The translations under genes were made by a program, and so were the position numbers. DNA of 64,000 nt. Origin: Bog-159 sp963738375 (GTDB lineage Bacteria > Acidobacteriota > Terriglobia > Bryobacterales > Bryobacteraceae). Position 1 is the stretch's first letter. Every line of letters begins with the position of its first letter. Shown piece by piece: positions 54,401 through 63,049 of this stretch. Under the pieces are notes generated by a model. It saw only the letters and a program-made list of their open reading frames with translations, was not told the DNA's origin and ran no database searches. The stretch lies in assembly GCA_963738375.1 (NCBI GenBank), contig CAVTWL010000004.1:682001-746000 (forward strand), in the 5' to 3' direction.

Positions 54401-54814
54401 TACTACACACCATCCACCGCCAACGCCGTCAGCGGACTTTCTAACGACTACCGCGGCGAACCATTCCTGCGCCCCAACGTCTCCGGCAGCGCCGCCAGCC
54501 AAAGCACCTCGCAGACGATCAACAACTATTTCGACGGCTTCACTTTCGGCGTACCCTCGGCCGCCGACCCGTTTGGCGACCTCGGCCGTAACGCTTTCCG
54601 CGCGCCGGGCCTTGAACAATGGGACCTATCCGCCAACAAGAGCTTCCGCATCCGCGAACTGGTCAGACTCCAATTCCGCTCGGAGTTCTTCAACGTAATC
54701 AACCACACCAACTTCGGCATTCCGACCACCAACTTTTCTTCATCGTCTTTCGGTACCATTCGCAGCACGTATCCGGCGCGCCAGATTCAGTTCGCCTTAA
54801 AGGCCATTTTCTGA
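51488..54814 (+). CDS. Oar-like TonB-dependent outer-membrane receptor
   Basis: 1108 residues from GTG 51488 (AGAGG ~10 bp before); a GTG at 51458 is in frame. Signal peptide to CYGQ; carboxypeptidase-regulatory-like domain (EVLGTVTDAQGAAVPKAVVTLTNEAT), plug with LNGRDYADLALLATNTV and VNGMRSTYNSFLLDGLDNN, and large barrel with SAEYGRVGGAVVNAVMKSGTNQIHG, FTLNAGLRWEFATPLWD and a last strand QIQFALKAIF. This gene is intact, unlike the homologue at 9603. It follows the beta-propeller/PHP gene by ~110 bp on the same strand. Confidence 0.92.
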   Translation: MFRIAALLVFSTLLLTPCYGQFETAEVLGTVTDAQGAAVPKAVVTLTNEATRIAAKATTSGEGDFRFAEVRVGKYTLSAEAPGFSKAVAAGVAVDVNARQRVDLIMQVGQVSQSVDVVGAASALQTDSSERGQVVNTQQIVDLPLNGRDYADLALLATNTVKSPIALSFSPSGTPREGAFNVNGMRSTYNSFLLDGLDNNAYGTSNQGYSAQVVQPSPDAIAEFKVITSNYSAEYGRVGGAVVNAVMKSGTNQIHGVAYDFLRNTDLNAVGFTFSPSVFLKPALQRNQFGAALGGPFIKNKLFWFADYEGYRQLQRYLNFDSIPSMTDRAGVLPVTVVDPITQKVYPAGTQIPIQQLNPFAYYALSNLPPTNANGTSRSNNDEALLLIRDYSDKYDARIDDQINEKMNAFLRFSQRKDLQYYAPDLTGPSGGDGNGYIHAIDQNASAGYTWALSPSAVLEARFGFSHVLAGKAPPYLGGPSLQSLFGFEGLPTSSDLTGGLNTQTISGFATSLGRQTSNPQFQNPTSFDPKLNFSKSIGRHSMSTGYELTIIRTEVLDVNPLYGQDTYNGQFSKPTCAELGQAAGCSIKSDSTSYNLADFIFGVPSSINLGNNFVSNLRQHVNALYVQDDWRVTSKFTLNAGLRWEFATPLWDRDNNWSNFDPATQTMIRARSGSLYNRALVNPDYSDWGPRLGFAYNFAPKTVLRGGYGISYDFFNRVGSAIEGINAPEAIFGVLSQTAPQGGPLPAGFLTTIDSFTTGIANPSNFKPLTANVDYIPANSKSPYIQNWFLSVQREIAEDTVFELSYNGNHSLRLPIIADYNEAAPNQPGAALSYQKRAPIPTYGPITWVDPAGDNHYDGLSARFEHRFTSGLYLLNSFTWGHAIGDSEQALEYYAGYVEANPQNIHNLAAEVGPSSFDVKFNNVTSVVYDLPFGRGRRFGSDIHPALDALLGGWELNTINTAHTGTPLNVYYTPSTANAVSGLSNDYRGEPFLRPNVSGSAASQSTSQTINNYFDGFTFGVPSAADPFGDLGRNAFRAPGLEQWDLSANKSFRIRELVRLQFRSEFFNVINHTNFGIPTTNFSSSSFGTIRSTYPARQIQFALKAIF

Positions 54815-54838
54815 GCCACATTCCGGTATCATTGATGC

Positions 54839-55621
54839 GTGTCCAATCGCCAACATACGGGTCCCGCGATGACGGGGCCCACCGTACCCGAGCCGTCCCT
54901 CGCCGAGCGCGCGCGCACCCTCGCTCTGATTAGCGGCGTCGGCAGCCTGTCGACCCATTCCGCAAAGCTTCCGGGGTTTCCGTTCGGCTCCATGATGCCT
55001 TTTGCGGTGGACGCAAGCGGCCGTCCGGTATTCTTTATCAGCACGATGGCCATGCACACGCAGAACCTGCAGGCCGACCATCGGGCCAGCCTTCTGATCA
55101 CCCAGCCGGGAGTGGATGGCGATCCACTGGGCGCGGCCCGTTTGACTCTGGTGGGCGCCGCCGGCATTGCGCCCGCCGGCGAAGTGCGCGAGCTATATAT
55201 GTCTCGTCATGAAAGCGCCCGTTACTGGCAGGATTTCACCGACTTTGCTTATTACCGGCTGGCGGTGGAAGGCGTATATTTCATCGGCGGCTTTGGGGTG
55301 ATGGGCTGGGTGCCGGTGGATGACTATGCCCAGGCACAGCCCGATCCCTTGGCGGCCGTCGCCCCCGAAATCATCGGGCACATGAACGCGGACCACGCCG
55401 ACGCCCTCCGCCGGATTGCCGCCCACGATGCCGGCGAATCCCCGGACGAAGCTGTGATCACGGCCATCGATCGTCTAGGCTTCCATCTCCGCCTGAAAAC
55501 CGGGGAACGCGTGCATGGCCGCCGCATCGCCTTCCCGCGCGAAGTCACCGGCGCCAAGGCCGCCCGCGCGGTCTTCATCGAAATGCTGGGGCTGGCGCAT
55601 GACAGCGTTCAAGAATCATGA
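54839..55621 (+). CDS. HugZ-like pyridoxamine-phosphate-oxidase-fold protein with DUF2470 domain
   Basis: 260 residues from GTG 54839 (ATG at 54869 also possible). N-terminal split beta-barrel of the FMN/PNPOx fold (GVGSLSTHS...GFPFGSMMPFAVDASGRPVFFIS, QADHRASLLIT) and a C-terminal DUF2470 domain (IIGHMNADHADALRRIAA...AIDRLGFHLRLKTGERV). This two-domain layout is that of HugZ-type heme-binding or heme-degrading proteins. A heme role is plausible next to a TonB receptor but unproven. Confidence 0.85.
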   Translation: MSNRQHTGPAMTGPTVPEPSLAERARTLALISGVGSLSTHSAKLPGFPFGSMMPFAVDASGRPVFFISTMAMHTQNLQADHRASLLITQPGVDGDPLGAARLTLVGAAGIAPAGEVRELYMSRHESARYWQDFTDFAYYRLAVEGVYFIGGFGVMGWVPVDDYAQAQPDPLAAVAPEIIGHMNADHADALRRIAAHDAGESPDEAVITAIDRLGFHLRLKTGERVHGRRIAFPREVTGAKAARAVFIEMLGLAHDSVQES

Positions 55622-55701
55622 AGGGCTTTCTGGCCGGTGCCGGCTGAGTATGCTTCCCCATAACCGCAGCCTAGCAACAAATTCCAAAAAAGCCAAATTG
55701 T

Positions 55702-55869
55702 GTGAGCAGGTGTGAGCAAAGAGGCTGTGAAAACATGGTAGCGCTAACGGGAATCGAACCCGTATTTAAGCCTTGAGAGGGCTCCGTCCTAACCGTTAGA
55801 CGATAGCGCCACAACGAATACACCAATTCTACCAGCCCAAACCACCCCTTGTCAGCCCGACCTGCTCAC
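55702..55869. repeat. 10-bp inverted repeat flanking the tRNA gene
   Basis: GTGAGCAGGT at 55702-55711 and its reverse complement ACCTGCTCAC at 55860-55869 lie on either side of tRNA-Glu. A direct copy, TGTGAGCA, follows the first arm. This could be chance, or a scar from an element that once used the tRNA. Confidence 0.3.
55736..55810 (-). tRNA. tRNA-Glu (anticodon CUC) with encoded CCA
   Basis: On the minus strand it starts GGCGCTATCGTCTAACGG and folds into a full cloverleaf: acceptor stem with one G-U pair, D arm, anticodon stem GAGCC/GGCTT with loop CTCTCAA (anticodon CTC, reading GAG), T arm ACGGG-TTCGATT-CCCGT, discriminator A, and an encoded CCA (55736-55738). It reads toward the HugZ-like gene. 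Confidence 0.95.
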
Positions 55870-55882
55870 CCCCCATCACACC

Positions 55883-56633
55883 CTACCGATGCATGCCCCG
55901 CGCCCGCAAATGCGCCACCAACTCCCCCGGCTTATTCGTCTGAATCCCCGCCGCGCCCCGGTCAAGCGCCTCCTGCCAATGCCCCCGATCGTCTGCCGGG
56001 CCAAGCCGATCCACATAAATCTCGGCATGGACCTTGCGCGCCACCGCAATCGCTTCGTCCCTAAAATCTCCGGCGTCAAACGCCGCCACCCGCAAATTCA
56101 AACCGGCCGCCAGCTTTTCCAGCGTCGCGGCATTCTCCCCTTCCGGCATCGCTCGCAACCGTGGCTCCAGCGCCAGCACCTCCTTCAGAAAATGCCCCCC
56201 CATAAATCACCACCCGGTTCAGCATGTCCGCTTTCTTCAGTGCCGCCGCCAGATCGCCCGGCGCGATGTCCTTGCAATCCACGTAAACGGCGATCTTACA
56301 AGTGCGCCAGCGTGAGTGCTTCTTCAAAAGTAGGCACTTTGGTCCCCGCGAATGCGGCCGAGAACTTTACCCCCGCATCCAATGCGCGAACTTGCTCCAA
56401 GGTCATCTCGCGCACGGCGCCTTTGCCATCGGTCGTGCGGTCCACCGTCCTGTCGTGCATCAACACCAGTTTCCCGTCCGACGTCGTGCGCACGCCCAGT
56501 TCGAAAAAATCCGCCCTGCATCGATGGCGCCCTGGAACGCAGGCAGTGTGTTCTCCGGATGCGACAGGTGCTCGCCGCGATGCGCGATCACCACGATCCG
56601 TGCGGCCAGCAGTAGAGCGATCGATGAGTGCAT
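55883..56633 (-). CDS. Glycerophosphodiester phosphodiesterase-like protein, three 1-bp indels
   Basis: Reconstructed length 249 residues. The pieces, in order: IVVIAHRGEHLSHPENTLPAFQGAIDAG; then LVLMHDRTVDRTTDGKGAVREMTLEQV and VPTFEEALTLAH; then KIAVYVDCKDIAPGDLAAALKK; and GHFLKEVLALEPRLRAMPEG to the end. The catalytic HR...E.EN and H-D-x-T-x-x-R motifs of the family are all present. The joins are: one base missing in a CCC run (~56514), one extra base (~56300), one extra C in a 7-C run (56195-56201). The N-terminus (SSIALLLAA) may be a signal peptide. It hydrolyses glycerophosphodiesters to glycerol-3-phosphate. Sequencing error is favoured over decay. Confidence 0.72.
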
Positions 56634-56848
56634 AGGAGTTGCGCCGCGGGGCGCGCGTTTCACCCCGCTCGCGGCCGGCGCATCGCGCCTCTTCAGCCCC
56701 AAAAATCCGGCAGGCTGCTTCGTCCGTTCACACCAAGGATCATACCTGCTGGCGAAGCGCTAAGGCAATGCCTCGCGCGCCGCGCCGCGCTAAAACCCTC
56801 GTCAAAACCAACTCTCCCCCGCGCCCGCCAAGTGCTACCTTGTCGATA

Positions 56849-59043
56849 ATGAAACTCCCCAGAATCCTTTTCATCGCCCTCCTGGCCTTCCCCGTCTTCG
56901 CCCAAATCCGCTTCGTCACCGCACCCAAGCTTTGGATCCTCGATACCGGCGTCTCCACCTACATCCTCGGCATCAACGAGCAGAACGCCTTGCAGAATGT
57001 CTACTGGGGCGATCGCCTGTACCGCGATGCCGATCTCGCGCCCGCCCACACCATGCCCGAACACGCCTCCTTCGATTCCCGCGAGACCATGACCAACGAA
57101 GAGTATCCCGGCTGGGGCGGCATTCGCTTCAACGAGCCCTGCCTCAAGGTCACTCTCGCCGACGGTACGCGCGACCTCGTCCTCACCTACGTCTCCCACG
57201 AAATCCGTGGCGATACGCTCGAAATCCACACCCGCGACATCCGCTACGCGCTCGCCGTCGACCTCGTCTACCGCGTCTACCCGCGCTACGGGATCATCGA
57301 GAAACACTCCATCATCCGCAACCAGACCACCCAGCCGATCGTCGTCGAAAGCGCCCAGTCCGGAGTTTGGTATGTGCCCGCCGGCGAGGGATACCGGCTG
57401 ACTCATCTCACCGGCCGCTGGGCCGGCGAAACACAACTGCACCGGAACCCATCGAACCCGGCAAGAAGATCCTCGAGAGCCGCCGCGGCAACACCAGCCA
57501 CCAGGCCAATCCGTGGTTTGCGCTCGATGGCGGACCGTCCGGCGATGCCGCCACCGAGGAACACGGCCGCGTCTGGTTCGGCGCCCTCGCCTGGAGCGGC
57601 AACTGGAAGCTCGTCATCGAGGAGACCCCCGCGCAGCAGGTCCGCGTCACCGGCGGTCTCAACGATTTCGATTTCGCCTACCCCCTGAAACCCGGCGACA
57701 CACTTGGAAACGCCGGCCTTCTACGGCGGTTTCACCCGCCAGGGCTTCGGCGAAAGTTCCCGCATGCTGCACGCCTTCGAGCGCGACGAAATCCTGCCCG
57801 ACCGCGCCGCCCCCCACCCCCGGCCCATGCTCTACAATTCCTGGGAAGCCACCACCTTCAACGTCAACGAAGCCGGACAGAAGCAGCTCGCCGACAAAGC
57901 CGCTTCCATCGGCGTCGAACTGTTCGTCATGGATGACGGCTGGTTCGGCGAGCGCAATAACGACCACGCCGGCCTCGGCGATTGGATCGTCAATCCCACG
58001 AAATTCCCCAACGGCCTGCAGCCGCTGATCGACTACGTCAACGAACTCGGCATGAAGTTCGGCTTGTGGGTCGAGCCGGAAATGGTCAATCCCAATAGCG
58101 ACCTCTATCGCGCTCATCCCGATTGGGCCATGCACTTCAACGATCGCCCCCGCTCCGAAGCCCGCAATCAGCTGGTCCTGAACATGGCGCGCGATGACGT
58201 CCGCGATTACATCTTCTCGCGTCCTCGACAAGCTCGTCTCCGAGCAATCACATCGAGTTCCTGAAGTGGGATATGAATCGCCATTTCGGCGAGCCCGGCT
58301 GGCCCGAAGTCCCCGTCGCCGAACAGAAGGAGATCTGGGTCAAGTACGTCCGCAACGTCTACGACATCATCGACCGCCTGCGCGCCACACATCCCGGACT
58401 CGAAATCGAATCCTGTTCGGGCGGCGGCGGCCGCGTCGACCTGGGCATCCTGCAGCGCGTCGACGAAGTCTGGACGTCCGACAACACCGAAGCCTTCGAC
58501 CGCCTGCGCATCCAGGAAGGCTTCACCTATGCCTACGCGCCCAAGGTGATGATGGCCTGGGTCACCGACGTGCCCAACATGAACGGACGCAGCACCCCGC
58601 TCAAGTATCGCTTCCTCGTCGCCATGCAGGGCTCGCTCGGCATCGGCTCGAACCTGAACCACTGGACCGACGCGGATTTCGCCCTGGCCACACACATGGT
58701 GGGCCTCGACAAGCAGATCCGCGCCACCGTGCAGCAGGGCAATCTCTACCGTCTTTTCTCTCCGCGCGAAGGCGAGTTCACCGCCAACGAATACGTCTCG
58801 CAGGATGGCAAACAAGCCGTGCTCTTCGCCTTCCTGCACTCGCAGCAATACCTGCGCCCCGTGCCCACCGTCTATTGGCGCGGCCTCGACGAACACGCCG
58901 TGTATCGCGTCAAAACCATCGACAACAAGCTGTTCCCGAAGCTCGACACCGTCAGCGGCGCCTATTTGATGAATCGCGGCATCGATCTTCACCTGGTGGG
59001 CGACTACGACAGCACCGTCTTGACGCTGGAACGCTTGCCGTGA
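56849..59043 (+). CDS. Alpha-galactosidase-like GH36 glycosidase, four 1-bp indels
   Basis: Reconstructed length 730 residues, the usual GH36 size. Signal peptide MKLPRILFIALLAFPVFAQ. N-terminal beta-domain, then FVMDDGWFGERNNDHAGLGDW, GLWVEPEMVNPNSDLYRAHPDW, the nucleophile Asp in FLKWDMNRH, and the acid/base Asp in EVWTSDNTEAFDRL. The frame changes at ~57444 (base missing), ~57704, ~58219 and ~58242 (one extra base each). All catalytic motifs survive, so the enzyme is probably intact in the organism. Secreted, releases terminal alpha-galactose. It is followed by a sugar-binding lipoprotein gene 29 bp on, suggesting use of galactosides. Confidence 0.8.
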
Positions 59044-59072
59044 CATATACTGTCAGTTTCGGAGGCGTGTAA

Positions 59073-60068
59073 ATGCGAAAGCGTACAACGGTCCTGATCG
59101 GAATCGGCGGCGGCGCGCTCGCGTGGCTGACAGGATGCGGCAGTTCCCCGCATGCGCCGACTGAAAAATATTGGCTGGTTGCAACCAACGTAAAGATCCC
59201 TTACTGGCAAAGCGTGAACGCAGGCTTGCTCGGCGCCGCTAAGCAATTGGGCGTGAAAGCGGAGATGGTCGGCCCCGACACCTTCGATCCCAAAGCGGAG
59301 CACGAAGCCTTTCAGCACGCCATTGCCGAAAAAATAAAACCCGCCGGCATCATCGTTTCCGTTGCCGACCCGGCCGTCATCCAACCCGATATCGACGCGG
59401 CCATAGGACAGGGCATTCCGGTGCTCACGCTGGATTCCGATGCGCCGTCGAGCAAGCGGCTCACCTTCATCGGCACCGACAATTACCGCGCCGGCCTGAT
59501 GGGCGCGCAGCTTGCAGTCAAGCAGTTAAAGGACAAAGGCAATCTCGTTGTCTACACCATTCCCGAGCAAGCCAATTTGAAGGATCGCATGCGCGGTTAT
59601 CACGATGGCTTCGAGGGCCACCCCGGCATCAAAATCGTCGATACCGTGGACATTAAAGGCGACCCGCGCGTCGCCTTCGATCACACCCAGGATCTGGTGG
59701 ACAAGAAAGGCATCGACAAAATCGATGGCTTCATCTGCCTCGAAGCGGTTGCCTGTCCCGAAGTGGCAGATGTCCTGGAGAGGAATAAAGCCGGCAACAA
59801 ATTAATCGTCGCCATGGATACCGACCCGCGCACTCTCGACTACATCAAGAAGGACCGCATCGCCGGAACCATCGCGCAGAAGCCCTACACCATGGGATTC
59901 GTGGGCGTCGCCTCGCTCGACACCCTGCACCACTATCCGCCAACGCCGCTCGATAAGATGTGGATTGACGACCCACTCTCGCCGGTCCCTACCTTCATCG
60001 GAACCGGCCAAGTCCTGGTCGATAAAAGCAACGTCGATTCGTTCGTGAGCGCAACCGCTCAGAAGTGA
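59073..60068 (+). CDS. Sugar-binding periplasmic lipoprotein (ABC-type family, RbsB/XylF-like)
   Basis: 331 residues. N-terminal lipobox LTGC after a hydrophobic stretch. The two-lobed type I fold shows KYWLVATNVKIPYWQSVNAGLLGAAKQLGV, AGIIVSVADPAVIQPDIDAAIGQGIPVLTLDSDAP, and LTFIGTDNYRAGLMGAQLAVKQL, the ribose-binding-protein pattern. GGAGG lies 7 bp before the ATG. No ABC permease or ATPase gene is next to it, so it may work with a transporter elsewhere or serve as a sensor. It follows the alpha-galactosidase gene and may bind its product. Confidence 0.88.
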   Translation: MRKRTTVLIGIGGGALAWLTGCGSSPHAPTEKYWLVATNVKIPYWQSVNAGLLGAAKQLGVKAEMVGPDTFDPKAEHEAFQHAIAEKIKPAGIIVSVADPAVIQPDIDAAIGQGIPVLTLDSDAPSSKRLTFIGTDNYRAGLMGAQLAVKQLKDKGNLVVYTIPEQANLKDRMRGYHDGFEGHPGIKIVDTVDIKGDPRVAFDHTQDLVDKKGIDKIDGFICLEAVACPEVADVLERNKAGNKLIVAMDTDPRTLDYIKKDRIAGTIAQKPYTMGFVGVASLDTLHHYPPTPLDKMWIDDPLSPVPTFIGTGQVLVDKSNVDSFVSATAQK

Positions 60069-60077
60069 TCTGCTCCG

Positions 60078-60452
60078 ATGAATGAGCAAAGCAGCCACGA
60101 GCAAGCGCCGCATAAGTGGTATACGCGCCCCGTGCTCTTCGTCTCCGACATCACGCGAGCCCTTCACTTCTATATCGACGTGCTCGCCTTCAAGAAATCG
60201 TGGCACGAGGCTGATGGCGCGGGCACAGTCTGCCAGGTCAACCGTGCTGGATGCGAGATCATTTTGTGCGAAGATGCCGGGCGGAAGGGCAAAGCACGGC
60301 TGTTTGTCGAGCTAACACGCCAGGGTGTCGCCGAGCTGCAGCGCGAGATCGCCCAGCAGTCGATCCCTAATCAGAAATTCTGGTGGGGCAGCAACGTGAT
60401 TCAGGTCGAAGACCCTGACGGCAACGAGTTGCTCTTTCCCTTGCCGGATTAG
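60078..60452 (+). CDS. Glyoxalase/bleomycin-resistance superfamily protein
   Basis: 124 residues with one VOC-fold pair: TRPVLFVSDITRALHFYIDVLAF at the start and VIQVEDPDGNELLFPL at the end, the standard beta-alpha-beta repeats. Small cytoplasmic protein, role unknown. Starts 9 bp after the sugar-binding protein stop and converges with the DUF4337 gene (3 bp between stops). Confidence 0.8.
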   Translation: MNEQSSHEQAPHKWYTRPVLFVSDITRALHFYIDVLAFKKSWHEADGAGTVCQVNRAGCEIILCEDAGRKGKARLFVELTRQGVAELQREIAQQSIPNQKFWWGSNVIQVEDPDGNELLFPLPD

Positions 60453-60455
60453 CGG

Positions 60456-60980
60456 CTAAACAAACAGCCCGGTAATGGCGATCGCCAGTCCGGCAATGCC
60501 CGCGATCAGGCCGATCGCCGGGAACAGCATCTTGCGCGCAATGAAATAAAGGGAGCTCAGCACCAAAGCGATCTCGAGCAAACCCTCGCCCAGGTCGTAG
60601 CGCAGAGCGCGCTTCTCCGCATTCTCGGAGGCTTCCTTCTGTTCGTTGGCCTTGTCTTGCAATTCCTTCGCCTGTTCGGTGTACTTCTGCTTGTCCTTCT
60701 CAAACGCAGCCAAAGCTTCCTTCGCGCCCGCATTCGCCGGACCCAGTACGCCAATCAACTTCTCCCCGACTTCCAGGTTGTGATACTTCAACCGGCTTGC
60801 CTGATAATACTGCCACTGATCGTTGGAGTCCGTTTTCTTGATGATGGCCTCGGTATGCGTCCGATGCGAGGCGATCGTTACTACCGCCAGAAACACGGCC
60901 AGCAGGGATGCCAGAATGCCGACTCGCTTCCCAACCGGATCGCTCTCGTGTCCTTCGTGATGAATTTCCAGCTCTGCCAT
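60456..60980 (-). CDS. DUF4337-family membrane protein
   Basis: 174 residues with one helix near the N-terminus (VGILASLLAVFLAVVTIAS) and two at the C-terminus (EIALVLSSLYFIARKMLFPAIGLIAGIAGLAIAI), with a charged coiled-coil between (KDKQKYTEQAKELQDKANEQKEASENAEKR). NDQWQYYQASRLK is a family hallmark. The function is unknown. It lies 20 bp after the ABC ATPase gene and may be in the same operon. Confidence 0.83.
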   Translation of the reverse strand: MAELEIHHEGHESDPVGKRVGILASLLAVFLAVVTIASHRTHTEAIIKKTDSNDQWQYYQASRLKYHNLEVGEKLIGVLGPANAGAKEALAAFEKDKQKYTEQAKELQDKANEQKEASENAEKRALRYDLGEGLLEIALVLSSLYFIARKMLFPAIGLIAGIAGLAIAITGLFV

Positions 60981-61000
60981 CTTGTGTCGTCTCCTCGAAC

Positions 61001-61705
61001 CTAAACAGGCCCCGCTGCCTGTTCCGTTTCCGGCATCAGTTCGCCTTTTTCCAAATGCCGCACCTTGGTGGCAAACCGCGCCGCGTGCGGATCGTGGGTG
61101 ACCATCACTACCGTTTTGCCGTATTCCCGATTCAGCTTGGAAAGCATCGTCAGCACGTCGTCCGCTGAAGCCGCATCCAAATTGCCGGTCGGCTCGTCCG
61201 CCAGGATCAAGGCCGGATCTGTCACAATCGCGCGCGCAATGGCCACGCGCTGCTCCTGGCCGCCCGATAGCTGCCTTGGATAGTGGCCCATCCGATCGCC
61301 CAAGCCCACCAGCTTCAGCGCCGTCGCCGCATGCTCCAAACGTTCCGCCTTCTTCAGATTGGTCAGCTTGAGCGGCAGTTCCACGTTCTCTAGCGCCGTC
61401 AGCACCGGAATCAAATTGAACTGTTGGAAGATGAAACCCACATGCTCATTGCGCCAATGCGCGATCTGCCGGTCGCTGAGTTCGCGGAGGTTGTGCCCGA
61501 GCACGCGGATCTCCCCCCCCGTCGCCTTGTCCATCGCCGCGATTAAGTGCAGCAGCGTGGATTTGCCGGAACCGGAAGGGCCCATCAGCGCCACGAATTC
61601 ACCCTTCTCAATTTGAATGTCGATATTCTTCAGCGCTACGACGTGGAATTCGTCGCGCACAAACTCCTTCGACAGATTGCGCGTTTCGATAATGATTTCG
61701 CCCAT
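61001..61705 (-). CDS. ABC transporter ATP-binding protein (MacB/LolD type)
   Basis: 234 residues. Walker A GPSGSGKST, Q-loop FIFQQFNLIPVLTALENVELPL (typical of the LolD/MacB group), signature LSGGQEQRVAIARAI, Walker B LILADEPTGNLD. Partners are the permease at 63050 and the adaptor at 61712, 6 bp upstream. The set matches tripartite MacAB-type exporters for peptides, lipids or small molecules. Confidence 0.94.
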   Translation of the reverse strand: MGEIIIETRNLSKEFVRDEFHVVALKNIDIQIEKGEFVALMGPSGSGKSTLLHLIAAMDKATGGEIRVLGHNLRELSDRQIAHWRNEHVGFIFQQFNLIPVLTALENVELPLKLTNLKKAERLEHAATALKLVGLGDRMGHYPRQLSGGQEQRVAIARAIVTDPALILADEPTGNLDAASADDVLTMLSKLNREYGKTVVMVTHDPHAARFATKVRHLEKGELMPETEQAAGPV

Positions 61706-61711
61706 GGGAAA

Positions 61712-63045
61712 TTAGACCTTTTGCCGCACTCGGTCGCCGTCTTTCAGCGTGGCGGGTGGATTCACAATCAAGTCTTCGCCTCCGATCAGTCCCTGTTCGA
61801 CGCGCACGCCGGTGCTATTCGCAGGCCCTGGCTTGATCGGCCGCGTCACGGCGCGCCCGTCCAGCATCACGAAAACCTTGCCGTCGCGGATTGCCGACGC
61901 CGGCACCATTACGATCGGCTGAGATGGCGTCGCCGCCGCCTGTTTGGCATCCGATAGAAACGCCACGCTGGCGTTCATTTCCGGCCGCAGATAGTCGTCC
62001 GGATGCGTCACTTTCACCTTTACCTGCACGGTCGCCTTCTGCCGGTTCGCTTCGGGCGAAACCTCGCGGATGAAGCCGTCGTACTTGCGGTCGGGAAATG
62101 CATCGGTGGTGATGGTTCCGCGCTGCTGCATGTGCAGCTTGGCGAAATCGTTCTGGCTGATGTCCAGTTCTACTTCCAGATCGTTCAGATCCGCCAGCGA
62201 AACGACATACCCCTTAGCGCCGCGATCGCCCACAAAACTGGTGGTCACAAATTCGCCGATCTCTACCGCGCGCTCCAGAATGGTACCCGTCACGGGCGAC
62301 CGGATAATCGTATTGGCCAGGTTCGTCTCCGCATACGCCACCGCGCCGCGGGCCTGCTCCACCTGCGCCGCGCATGGCGTCGATCTGCTCCTGGCGCGGC
62401 CCGATCTTCACCAGCTCATAGGTCTTTTGCAGCGAATTCACCTTGCGCCGCCGCCGAATCGTAGCGCGCCTGCGCATCGTCCAGGTTCTGCTGCGACATC
62501 ACCGCCTGCGAGACCAGTTTGCGCGTCCGCTCCAAGCTCACCCTCGCATTCTCCAAGTCCGCCTTCGACGAATTCAAATTGGCTACTGCCTGCGCCACTT
62601 CCTCCGGCCGTGACCCGTGCTCCAGTTCGGCCAGATGCGCTTGCAGATTGGCCAAGTTTCCTTTCGCCTGGTCGAGCTGCGCGCGGTATTCGTCGTCTTC
62701 CAGCCTTACGAGCGTCTGGCCTTCCTTCACCCGGTCGCCCTTATCCACGCCGATCCACTTTACTTTGCCAATCACCTTGGCCGCCAGTTCAATTTTGTGG
62801 GCAGCTACGATGTAACCGGTCGCGTTCAGCACCACGCCTTCAATAGCATGGCCGGAGTCGATCGACTTCACGCGCTGCACTTCCACTTCGGTCGCCGCAT
62901 TCAACCGGCTGTATGCAAAACGCCCCGCTCCCAAGAGGAGGAACAGCACCACGCCGGCGATAATCCAGCGCGTCGCCCACTTGTTGGGCTCGGCGGGCCG
63001 TTTCTTGTTCCTGTCGATTTGAAGGGACTTCAGTTCCGCGTCCAT
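61712..63045 (-). CDS. HlyD/MacA-type periplasmic adaptor, two 1-bp indels
   Basis: Reconstructed length 443 residues. Helix WIIAGVVLFLLLGAGRFAYS near the N-terminus, lipoyl-like half motif (VLNATGYIVAAHKIELAAKVIGKVKWIGVDKGDRVKEGQ), a coiled-coil hairpin (~100-220), second lipoyl half (NTIIRSPVTGTILERAVEIGEFV), and beta-barrel. The frame changes at ~62443 and ~62370 (one extra base each), both in the coiled-coil. Connects the inner-membrane ABC permease to an outer-membrane channel. Starts 4 bp after the permease stop. Confidence 0.83.
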
Positions 63046-63049
63046 CGGG

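Noticed and set aside
53390..54619. 409-codon open frame on the minus strand
   Set aside because: Antisense to the second Oar-like receptor; Val/Gly/Arg-rich and without motifs.
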